Assembly: GCA_958436995.1 (NCBI GenBank)
Contig: CAUBMI010000046.1
Location: forward strand, 1 to 16,037
Direction of reading: 5' to 3'
Source: an uncultured Collinsella sp.
Lineage (GTDB): Bacteria > Actinomycetota > Coriobacteriia > Coriobacteriales > Coriobacteriaceae
DNA length: 16,037 bases
Positions 1 through 5,588 of the stretch are shown here, piece after piece. The notes under the pieces are model-generated. The model was not told where the DNA came from, did not search any database, and saw only the letters and a program-made list of their open reading frames with translations. How positions within the stretch are numbered: position 1 is the stretch's first letter; the number at the start of each line of letters is the position of its first letter. The position numbers and the translations under genes were made by a program.

Positions 1-19
1 AAACCGCGTAACTATATAC

Positions 20-1153
20 CTATAACAACTCAATCTTTCCGTCCTTCACGGTGAGTCCCATATTGCCGGAAAGCAGATCGTCCAGACGCGAGCCCACAAG
101 CTCAAAACGCCAGCCTTCACGCAGGGGGCTCTGCTCGGGATGCTCAATGTAGTCGGCCAGGTCATCGCGCGAGGCAATAACCGAGGTCGCCACTCCCGAG
201 CGTTCGGCAACCAGGCGGATGAGCGCATACATCAGGTCCGTCACGCTCTCCAGCTCCGGCGAGATCTGACGGTGCCCGCGCACCATGAGCGGCAGGCGAT
301 CGTACGGGCAGCTCGCGCCGCGCTTGATGGCCATGAGCGCGCCGTCCACATCGCGCTCCCCCAACTGGTCGGTACCGCGAATGCTACGGAACTCCTCAAC
401 GCGCACGGGATTGCGCTTAACGAGCGCAAGCAGCGTGTCGTCGGACATGACCCACTTGCGCGGGATGTTACGGCGCTCGGCGCGGTCCTCGCGCCAGGCG
501 GCGAGCTCGCGCGCGATGCCCAACTGGTGACGGCTGCACGAATTGATGCGTTTGACCTTACGGAACGCCTCGTGGCGATCGGCGCGATAGTGCGACTCGT
601 CAGCCAGCGGGCGCAGCTCGTCGAGCACCCAGTCCACGCGGCCCAGCTCGCGCAGGCGGCTCATCATCTCGGTATAGGCGACGATCAGGTACTTGACGTC
701 ATCGATCGCGTACTCGATCTGTTTGTCGGTCAGCGGGCGACGCGACCAGTCGGTCAGCGACTCGGTCTTGGGCAGCGAGACGCCGCAAAACGTCTGCACG
801 AGCGCACCGTAGGAAATCTGCTGGCGTTCGCCCAAAAAGGCGGCGGCCACCTGCGTGTCAAAAATCGGACGCGGCAGCACGCCTACGGTATGAAGCATAA
901 CCTCCATATCCTGCGAGCAGGCGTGGAAGACTTTGGTCACGCTCTCGTCGGCCATAAGCTCGGCCAACGGCGACAGGTCGTCGATCACCAGAGGGTCGAC
1001 CGCGACGCTCTCGGCAGGGGTGGCAATCTGAACCAAACACAGGCGCGGATGGAACGTGCGCTCGCGCAAAAACTCGGTATCGACGGCAATCGCGTCAAAC
1101 TCACGGGCGCGCTGGCAAAAGTCGAGTAGAGCCTGATGTGTGGAAATGTACAT
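20..1153 (-). CDS. rnd: Ribonuclease D (3'-5' exoribonuclease, DEDD family)
   Basis: Ribonuclease D trims 3' ends of tRNA precursors and other structured RNAs in the cytoplasm. From the chosen start (377 residues, close to the usual length for the family) the DEDDy exonuclease motifs appear in order: Exo I with DTE at 25-27, Exo II with HACSQD ending at D82, and Exo III YAIDD with Tyr148 and Asp152. An HRDC domain follows at about 208-285 (HQLGIARELAAWRED, PRKWVMSDD). I chose ATG at 1153 because homology begins right after it; a GTG at 1189 would add 12 residues that look unrelated. Neither start has a good Shine-Dalgarno. The gene is divergent from the lipid kinase, sharing about 100 bases of upstream DNA. 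Family assignment is secure; the start is less so. Confidence 0.93.
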   Translation of the reverse strand: MYISTHQALLDFCQRAREFDAIAVDTEFLRERTFHPRLCLVQIATPAESVAVDPLVIDDLSPLAELMADESVTKVFHACSQDMEVMLHTVGVLPRPIFDTQVAAAFLGERQQISYGALVQTFCGVSLPKTESLTDWSRRPLTDKQIEYAIDDVKYLIVAYTEMMSRLRELGRVDWVLDELRPLADESHYRADRHEAFRKVKRINSCSRHQLGIARELAAWREDRAERRNIPRKWVMSDDTLLALVKRNPVRVEEFRSIRGTDQLGERDVDGALMAIKRGASCPYDRLPLMVRGHRQISPELESVTDLMYALIRLVAERSGVATSVIASRDDLADYIEHPEQSPLREGWRFELVGSRLDDLLSGNMGLTVKDGKIELL

Positions 1154-1251
1154 ATCAACCCATCGAATAAGGTTAGGCCCGAAAAACACGGGTAGGATAT
1201 CGGCATTGCTCTACAACTATACTCGGTTAGTCACAGAACGGGAACGTAAGT

Positions 1252-2169
1252 ATGCGCTGCCTTATCATCCACAACCCGGCATCGGGCCCCAGCTCAGATG
1301 AAATCTACGCGTTCACGCACGCCCTCGCGCAGGGCGGCGACGAGGTCGTGATGCGTTTTATCGGCGATGGCATGGAACCCGAGGACGCCGTGGCAGACGT
1401 GCGCGAGTTTGATCGCGTGGTGATTTCGGGCGGCGACGGCACCGTCTCCAACGTGCTCGACCAGATGCGCGGATGCGGCGTCCCCACGCTCGTCTTCCCC
1501 TCCGGCACGGCCTGCCTGTTCTTCAACAACATCGGCAATGCCCCTGAGGCGGCGGCGCTTGCCAAGGCTTGCCGCGCCGGTCGCACGGTCAAAGTGGACA
1601 TGGGCGAGCTCTTTTGGCTCGACGAGAACGGCAGAGAGAAGCGCCACGGCTTTATCATCATCGCCGGCTCGGGCTTCGACGCCGAGATCATGATGAAGGC
1701 CGCTCCCACCAAAAACGACATCGGCGAGATCGCCTACTTCCTCTCCGCGCTCGCCACGCCCAACCCCACGGTGGCGCACTTTACCATTGAGCACGACGGC
1801 ATTGTCGAGGAGCTCGACGGCATCTGCTGCATGGCGGGCAACACCTCGGTCATTCAAAACGACATCAACCTGTTCCCCGACTGCCGCATGAACGATGGCA
1901 TGGTCGATATTGCGGTCATCGAACCCGTGCGCACCGTTCAGCTGCTGCCTACTGTGATCACCGCTGCGCTTGACCCCGCCGGTAAGGTACTCGGGCGCCC
2001 ACAGTTCAAGATCATCCAGACCAAGGAAGCCAAGATCACCTGCACCCCGTCACTGGGCATGCAGTTCGATGGCGAGATTATCTCCAGCAATTCGGGCGTC
2101 TTTGGAGCCCGCGCGCTTCCGCAATGCCTCGACCTCATCGTCGACGAATTCTCCCCGCTCGGAAAATAG
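1252..2169 (+). CDS. YegS/BmrU-type lipid kinase (diacylglycerol kinase catalytic domain)
   Basis: The product is a 305-residue soluble kinase of the DAGK_cat/NAD-kinase-like fold, a family that phosphorylates diacylglycerol or related membrane lipids at the inner face of the membrane. Visible motifs are the N-terminal NPASG (8-12), the nucleotide-binding SGGDGT (59-64), PSGTACLF (83-90) in the place of the usual GTGNDFAR loop, MNDGMVDIAVIE (213-224), and FDGE (272-275), which carries a conserved acidic pair. The replacement of the GTxNDFA motif by GTACLFF is shared with a distinct subgroup, so the substrate is uncertain. A weak GGGAA lies about 12 bases before the ATG. The stop codon overlaps the Shine-Dalgarno of the next small gene, so the two are probably translated from one message. 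Confidence 0.85.
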   Translation: MRCLIIHNPASGPSSDEIYAFTHALAQGGDEVVMRFIGDGMEPEDAVADVREFDRVVISGGDGTVSNVLDQMRGCGVPTLVFPSGTACLFFNNIGNAPEAAALAKACRAGRTVKVDMGELFWLDENGREKRHGFIIIAGSGFDAEIMMKAAPTKNDIGEIAYFLSALATPNPTVAHFTIEHDGIVEELDGICCMAGNTSVIQNDINLFPDCRMNDGMVDIAVIEPVRTVQLLPTVITAALDPAGKVLGRPQFKIIQTKEAKITCTPSLGMQFDGEIISSNSGVFGARALPQCLDLIVDEFSPLGK

Positions 2170-2178
2170 GAGGACCCT

Positions 2179-2271
2179 ATGAACGACAATCCCCTGATCG
2201 GCTTTATTGTCATCGTCTTGGCCATGCTCGTCGGTTACGCCATCAACGTGATTCACCGCCGAAAGAAGTAG
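2179..2271 (+). CDS. 30-residue single-helix membrane protein
   Basis: This short ORF reads MNDNPLIGFIVIVL through VGYAIN to the end VIHRRKK. It has one hydrophobic helix at about 6-24 followed by a basic tail, so an inner-membrane protein with its C-terminus in the cytoplasm is predicted by the positive-inside rule. It starts 9 bases after the stop of the lipid kinase, and a near-perfect AGGAGG (2168-2173) sits 5 bases before its ATG and overlaps that stop. A good terminator follows directly. The strong ribosome site, correct spacing and membrane helix support a real gene. I do not recognise the family. A role in anchoring or tuning the lipid kinase is only inferred from position. Confidence 0.72.
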   Translation: MNDNPLIGFIVIVLAMLVGYAINVIHRRKK

Positions 2272-2301
2272 CCACCGCTCTTTCACAGCACGCGCAAACC
2301 C

Positions 2302-2353
2302 GGACCCCTCATCGGCATGACACAACGTGGCGGCGAGGGGTCCATCATTTTTT
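2302..2353 (+). terminator. Intrinsic terminator after the lipid kinase operon
   Basis: GGACCCCTC (2302-2310) pairs perfectly with GAGGGGTCC (2335-2343) across a 24-base loop, followed after four bases by TTTTTT (2348-2353). It ends the lipid kinase/small membrane protein transcript. The long loop makes it less classic than the other terminators here. Confidence 0.75.
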
Positions 2354-2568
2354 GCGACACTTTACTTAGCTACATCATTTGCTGGCGATATGCAGATTGA
2401 ATTACCTAGTAAATGAGTACATTTAACCGTTCATCGCATTTTTCACTACGCTTATCGAGTAAAAATCTTTCATAAATGTATATTGTTTCGAATTCGTTAC
2501 GCTTGGGGAGAGTATTTATTGGCTGAAGCCCTCTGGAGACAGAGGGCTTTCGCACGCTGGGAGGGAAA
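2354..2568 (+). promoter_or_regulatory. AT-rich leader region of the C69 peptidase gene, with RBS-proximal hairpin
   Basis: This stretch is clearly AT-richer than its surroundings, as expected for a promoter, but no convincing -35/-10 pair stands out; TATATT at 2479-2484 is the best -10 candidate, without a good -35. Near the 3' end AGCCCTCT (2527-2534) and AGAGGGCT (2541-2548) form a perfect 8-bp stem with a 6-base loop, followed by TTTCG. The Shine-Dalgarno GGGAGGG (2559-2565) lies 10 bases after the stem and 3 bases before the ATG. The hairpin has too short a T-run for a strong terminator and may instead stabilise the mRNA 5' end. Confidence 0.5.
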
Positions 2569-4512
2569 ATGAGGAAAACTCGCCCCGTCAACGCGCTCAA
2601 GAAGCTTGGCATAGGCCTTGCATTTGGAGCTGCAACCATCATGTCCATGCCGACCTCTGCACTCGCTTGCACGCAGGTCTACATGGGCAAAAACCTTACG
2701 GCCGACGGCAACACGTACTACGGCCGTTCCGAGGACTATGGCCCGCGCTATCTTAAGCACTTTGGCATTGAGCCCTCTCACGGCCCGGGACATACGTACA
2801 GCTCGGACGAGTCTTCGTTCATGTACACCTCGACCAAGACCACGTATCGCTACACCTATGTACGCGACCATCCCTCCCAGTGGGACAACCGCTGGGATGC
2901 CTACTCTGAAGCAGGCATCAACGAGAAGGGCGTATCCTGCTCCGCCACGCTAAGCACCAGTATGAATGCAGATGCCGAGACAGCAGACCCCTTGACTAAA
3001 ACCGGCATCGGCGAGTACAACTACGCCAGCGTCATCCTGGGCGAGAGCGCCACGGCCCGCGAGGGCGTCGAGCTCCTCGGCAGCCTGATTGACGAGCAGG
3101 GCGTCTGCTCCAACGACCAGATCATCATCGCCGACAACAACGAGACCTGGCTATTTGCCGCGCTTTCCGGTCACCAGTGGATCGGCATGAAGCTCGCCGA
3201 CGACGTCGCCTCGATCAACCCCAACATCGGCAACCTCAACTACGATGTCGACCTCAACGACCCCGAGAACTGCCTGCACTCCGAGGGCATCGAGTCCATG
3301 CCTAAGGAGAAGGGCTTTGCCGAGTACACCGACGGCAAGTTCGACGTCGCCGCAACCTATGGCGAGACCATTCAGAATTCCGGTATGCACCAGTGGACCC
3401 GCTACGTCCAGGGCCGTAACTACTTTGGCAACGAGCTCCAGGAGGGCACCGACTACGAGATCGTCAAGGACGAGCGCGAAGAGGCTCGCGCCACGACCGG
3501 CGCCTTGGTCCACGAGATGCAGCCGCTGTTCTTCCAGCCCGGAAAGAAAGACTGGACTACCTTTGAGATGATTCGCTCTCTCGGTAACCGTGGCGAGAAT
3601 ACCCCGGGCCTTAACGCCAACACTGACGGTGCCTATGCCATCGGCACCGAGCGCAACACCGAGATTCACGTCTTCCAGGTTCGCAACGGTCTTGATCCCC
3701 AGGTTGCAACAATCCAGTGGGAAATGCTCTCCCGCGCCGCGTACTCCGTCGCCATCCCCTTCTACTCCGCGCTGATTACCGAGGTTAGCCCGTATTTCAG
3801 CGACCAGACCGTCTCCTTCGACCACTGCAAAGAGACGGACATCGTGAACAACGAGGAGCCCGAGAACTCCATCAACTACGTCCTCATGGACATCAGCTCC
3901 CTCTGCTTTGAGAATCCCGATACCCTTGGTATCAGCGTCCGCTCCTACCTCGATGCACTCCAGAACGAGCTCATCGAACAGAACAAGGAAGTCGACGCCG
4001 CCATGCTGGCCGAGACGACCACCGAGGGCCGCACCGCTCTGGCCAACAAGGCCGGCAAGGCTGCCACCGAGAACACCTACGTCAAGTGCAAGGCCCTGCT
4101 CCAGGAGATGCGCGCCTATCAGAAGGCCGGAAACTTTGACGAGCCCTTCACCCCGAGCGACCTGAACACCGAGACCAACGGCCTCAAGGTGTCCATCACT
4201 TACGCCAAGGATGCTCTTGCCACCGATCCGGTCACCCCGGATCAGCCCGGCACCCCCGAGCAGCCCGGCACCCCCGAGCAGCCCGGCACCCCCGAGCAGC
4301 CCGCTAAGCCCGAGCAGCCCACCACCAAGCCTGAGAAGCCTGGCAAGTCGGACACCACAACCACAGTAACCACCAACAAAACGAACACCAAGGGCGGCCT
4401 GCCCACCACCGGTGATCGTTTTGATGGCCGCATGGTGGCTGCATTCGCCATCGCTGGCGTTGCCGTCATCTCCGCCGGTGGTTACTTCCTCTACCGTCGC
4501 AACAAGGAGTAA
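2569..4512 (+). CDS. Secreted, sortase-anchored C69-family dipeptidase
   Basis: The family (peptidase C69, PepD/dipeptidase A type) comprises N-terminal-nucleophile hydrolases that cleave dipeptides using an exposed Cys. In this 647-residue protein a signal peptide (basic MRKTRPVNALKK, hydrophobic 12-30, ALA ending at 33) is followed at once by Cys34 in CTQVYMGKNLTADGNTYYGRSEDY, the family's catalytic start. Signal peptidase cleavage alone would therefore expose the nucleophile. The peptidase domain runs to about residue 430, then a helical region, a Pro-rich stretch at about 553-593 with tandem GTPEQP units, a Thr/Lys linker, LPTTG at 611-615, a hydrophobic helix at about 622-641 and the tail YRRNKE. 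This is a complete LPxTG cell-wall sorting signal; no sortase is in the window. It probably releases amino acids from dipeptides at the cell surface. Physiological substrate unknown. Confidence 0.92.
   Translation: MRKTRPVNALKKLGIGLAFGAATIMSMPTSALACTQVYMGKNLTADGNTYYGRSEDYGPRYLKHFGIEPSHGPGHTYSSDESSFMYTSTKTTYRYTYVRDHPSQWDNRWDAYSEAGINEKGVSCSATLSTSMNADAETADPLTKTGIGEYNYASVILGESATAREGVELLGSLIDEQGVCSNDQIIIADNNETWLFAALSGHQWIGMKLADDVASINPNIGNLNYDVDLNDPENCLHSEGIESMPKEKGFAEYTDGKFDVAATYGETIQNSGMHQWTRYVQGRNYFGNELQEGTDYEIVKDEREEARATTGALVHEMQPLFFQPGKKDWTTFEMIRSLGNRGENTPGLNANTDGAYAIGTERNTEIHVFQVRNGLDPQVATIQWEMLSRAAYSVAIPFYSALITEVSPYFSDQTVSFDHCKETDIVNNEEPENSINYVLMDISSLCFENPDTLGISVRSYLDALQNELIEQNKEVDAAMLAETTTEGRTALANKAGKAATENTYVKCKALLQEMRAYQKAGNFDEPFTPSDLNTETNGLKVSITYAKDALATDPVTPDQPGTPEQPGTPEQPGTPEQPAKPEQPTTKPEKPGKSDTTTTVTTNKTNTKGGLPTTGDRFDGRMVAAFAIAGVAVISAGGYFLYRRNKE
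4243..4314 (+). repeat. 18-bp in-frame tandem repeat encoding QPGTPE
   Basis: Three exact consecutive copies of CAGCCCGGCACCCCCGAG (4243-4260, 4261-4278, 4279-4296) are followed by a diverged fourth (4297-4314). They encode the wall-spanning Pro-rich segment of the C69 peptidase just before the sorting signal. Exact identity at the DNA level suggests recent copy-number change by slippage. Confidence 0.9.
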
Positions 4513-4520
4513 CGTCCTAG

Positions 4521-4571
4521 CTGAGCGGGCAAGGCAGCAATGGCAGCCTCGCCCGCTTAGCCCGCTCTTTT
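4521..4571 (+). terminator. Terminator after the C69 peptidase gene
   Basis: CTGAGCGGGC (4521-4530) can pair with GCCCGCTTAG (4551-4560; one G-U pair). Alternatively its core GAGCGGGC (4523-4530) pairs perfectly with GCCCGCTC (4560-4567), which is followed by TTTT (4568-4571). The second fold is the better terminator. A further small GC hairpin, GGCGGG-AAA-CCCGCC (4576-4590), lies just downstream. Confidence 0.75.
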
Positions 4572-4591
4572 GACCGGCGGGAAACCCGCCT

Positions 4592-4614
4592 GAAATCTTT
4601 TTAAAAAAGATTTC
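4592..4614. promoter_or_regulatory. Perfect A/T-rich palindrome upstream of the trp-type leader promoter
   Basis: Arms GAAATCTTTTT (4592-4602) and AAAAAGATTTC (4604-4614) are perfectly complementary around a single central A. The site ends 21 bases before the candidate -10 of the leader. It could be an operator overlapping the -35 region, an UP-like element, or a T-rich tail that helps end the upstream transcript. Confidence 0.5.
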
Positions 4615-4641
4615 CCCGCACACACTTCGCTGTGCTATAGT
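4612..4641 (+). promoter_or_regulatory. Candidate extended -10 promoter of the leader/ECF operon
   Basis: TGCTATAGT (4633-4641) is an extended -10 element (TGn followed by TATAGT). The -35 is poor (TTCCCC at 4612-4617, 18-base spacer), as is common with extended -10 promoters. A short dyad, GCACA (4618-4622) and TGTGC (4631-4635), lies in the spacer and could be a repressor site. Transcription would begin near 4648, about 50 bases before the leader ORF. Confidence 0.6.
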
Positions 4642-4699
4642 GCAGCGCAACAGCAACTAGGTGCGACCGCGCCACGGCATCACGAAAGGAGCCACCAAC

Positions 4700-4768
4700 A
4701 TGAAGAACACGATGAACTCTCTCAACAACTGGTGGTGGCGTGATGCGAATACGATCGGTCGACAGTGA
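4700..4768 (+). CDS. trpL: trp-type leader peptide with three consecutive Trp codons
   Basis: This 22-residue ORF contains the run NNWWWRD, encoded by TGG TGG TGG at 4730-4738, and stops with TGA at 4766-4768. Trp is rare and carries a single codon, so three in a row in so short a frame is the signature of an attenuator leader peptide. A good Shine-Dalgarno, AAAGGAG (4685-4691), lies 8 bases before the ATG. The codons are followed by a 1:2-type pairing (GGCGTGA 4737-4743 with TCACGCC 4774-4780), and then by a strong terminator before the ECF S-component gene. When charged tRNA-Trp is scarce the ribosome should stall on the Trp codons and let transcription continue. Assignment as a trp leader is confident; the mechanism is inferred. 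Confidence 0.88.
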   Translation: MKNTMNSLNNWWWRDANTIGRQ

Positions 4769-4824
4769 GTCCCTCACGCCTGTTTTTTAGCTCTAGGTGA
4801 TTGGAAGGCCTCCGGTTTCGACCG
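4756..4824 (+). promoter_or_regulatory. Candidate antiterminator pairing of the trp-type leader
   Basis: CGGTCGA (4756-4762) lies inside the leader ORF, 18 bases after the last Trp codon. It is perfectly complementary to TCGACCG (4818-4824), which spans the loop and the start of the 3' arm of the terminator. A ribosome stalled at the Trp codons would leave the first segment free, so this pair could form and break the terminator. A ribosome that reaches the stop codon (4766-4768) would cover it. A small internal hairpin, GTGAG-TCC-CTCAC (4765-4777), would sit inside the loop. Confidence 0.55.
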
Positions 4825-4835
4825 GGGGCCTTTTT
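4805..4835 (+). terminator. Attenuator terminator upstream of the ECF S component
   Basis: GGCCTCCGGT (4807-4816) and ACCGGGGGCC (4821-4830) form a 10-bp stem (one G-T pair) closed by a TTCG tetraloop and followed by TTTTT (4831-4835); AA at 4805-4806 extends the stem into the T-run. It sits between the leader ORF and the S-component gene, exactly where an attenuator belongs. An earlier TTTTTT run (4783-4788), just after the TCACGCC arm, may give a second, weaker stop. Confidence 0.88.
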
Positions 4836-4912
4836 CTATCTCGAGCCCGATCGCATTCGCATCACGCGCCTCCGCTTTTCTCTTGCACTCCCATTCCGAA
4901 AGGATTTTCACC

Positions 4913-5482
4913 ATGTCTCAGAACACCGCCGCCCAGCCCCGCACCGTCCAGACCGCCGACCGCGGCAAACTCGATGTCCGCGCCCTCGTCCTGCTCGCCA
5001 TCCTGCTCGCCGCCGGCTTCATCCTCAACTTCACCGTCGGCAAGGCAATCTCGGGCATCTCGGGCGGCATGATCAGCCCCGAGTTCATCATCTCGGCCTT
5101 CTGCCTCACCATCCTGGTCGTTCGCCCCAACATCGGCCAGGCGCTCGTCATTGGCCTCATCTCGGCTGCCGTGATCCAGATCACCACCACTTCGCCGTTC
5201 GTCGATTTTGCCGCCGAGGGCATCGCCGCCATGCTCATGGCCGGCATCGTCAACGCCGCCGGCAAGAACGGTCAGGTCAAGCCTGCCGTCGCCATCGTCG
5301 CTACCTTCGTGACCACCTTTGTCTCCGGCGTCATCTTCATGGTTATCAAGATGGCCATGCTTGGCGTGGTCGGCGAGCTCGCCGCCGCTATGCTGCCCGT
5401 CGTCGCCATGACCGCCGTCTTTAACGCCATTCTGGTCGGCGCCCTCTATCTGCCCATTCAGAAGGCCCTGAAGCTCAACTAA
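4913..5482 (+). CDS. ECF transporter S component, predicted tryptophan-specific (TrpP-like)
   Basis: The product is a 189-residue, very hydrophobic protein with about six membrane helices (roughly 22-44, 52-70, 75-92, 97-117, 124-148, 157-184) and a short polar N-terminus, the usual size and shape of an ECF substrate-binding (S) subunit. It is followed by the ATPase and T genes of the same system. The segment GGMISPEFIISAF recalls the GGMKPDMML segment of Bacillus TrpP (YhaG), and the upstream leader peptide with Trp-Trp-Trp points independently to tryptophan. ATG at 4913 is chosen because AAAGGA (4899-4904) lies 8 bases upstream; an in-frame ATG at 4883 lacks a ribosome site. S-component identity is strong, substrate is an inference. 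Confidence 0.82.
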   Translation: MSQNTAAQPRTVQTADRGKLDVRALVLLAILLAAGFILNFTVGKAISGISGGMISPEFIISAFCLTILVVRPNIGQALVIGLISAAVIQITTTSPFVDFAAEGIAAMLMAGIVNAAGKNGQVKPAVAIVATFVTTFVSGVIFMVIKMAMLGVVGELAAAMLPVVAMTAVFNAILVGALYLPIQKALKLN

Positions 5483-5528
5483 CCCACAGTGTCCCATCGG
5501 TAAAGACTGTCCCAAACAACTAGCTCTT

Positions 5529-5568
5529 GGGGACGTTCTTAAACGACTAGTCATTAAAGAACGTCCCC
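5529..5568. repeat. REP-like 12-bp inverted repeat between the S-component and ATPase genes
   Basis: GGGGACGTTCTT (5529-5540) and AAGAACGTCCCC (5557-5568) are perfect inverted copies separated by 16 bases that contain the palindrome GACTAGTC (5545-5552). There is no T-run after it, so it is not a classic terminator. The flanking bases carry two TGTCCCA copies (near 5492 and 5508). Its shape resembles the repetitive extragenic palindromes of Coriobacteriia that I recall, but only one copy is present in this window. As RNA it could set the relative expression of the S gene against the shared energising genes. Confidence 0.7.
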
Positions 5569-5588
5569 GATGACTATGAAAGGTATCC

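Noticed and set aside
140..1129. A 329-codon plus-strand frame opposite ribonuclease D
   Set aside because: No recognisable motif and antisense-type composition; the minus-strand product has all DEDD motifs and an HRDC domain.
2659..2670. Cys34 of the C69 protein considered as a lipoprotein Cys
   Set aside because: The preceding residues are ALA, without Leu/Val/Ile at -3, and the following sequence matches the C69 catalytic start; a sorting signal is also present.
4243..4314. Tandem repeats considered as a CRISPR or VNTR locus outside a gene
   Set aside because: They are contiguous, in frame and encode a Pro-rich wall spacer; there are no unique spacers.
3151..4656. A 501-codon open frame on the minus strand opposite the C69 peptidase
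   Set aside because: It lies antisense to a gene with clear domains, has low-complexity Gly/Leu/Val composition and no ribosome site or family motif; it is a by-product of GC-rich codon use.
4648..4835. T-box riboswitch in the ECF leader
   Set aside because: No T-box sequence or specifier loop is seen, while a translated Trp-rich ORF with ribosome site explains the terminator.
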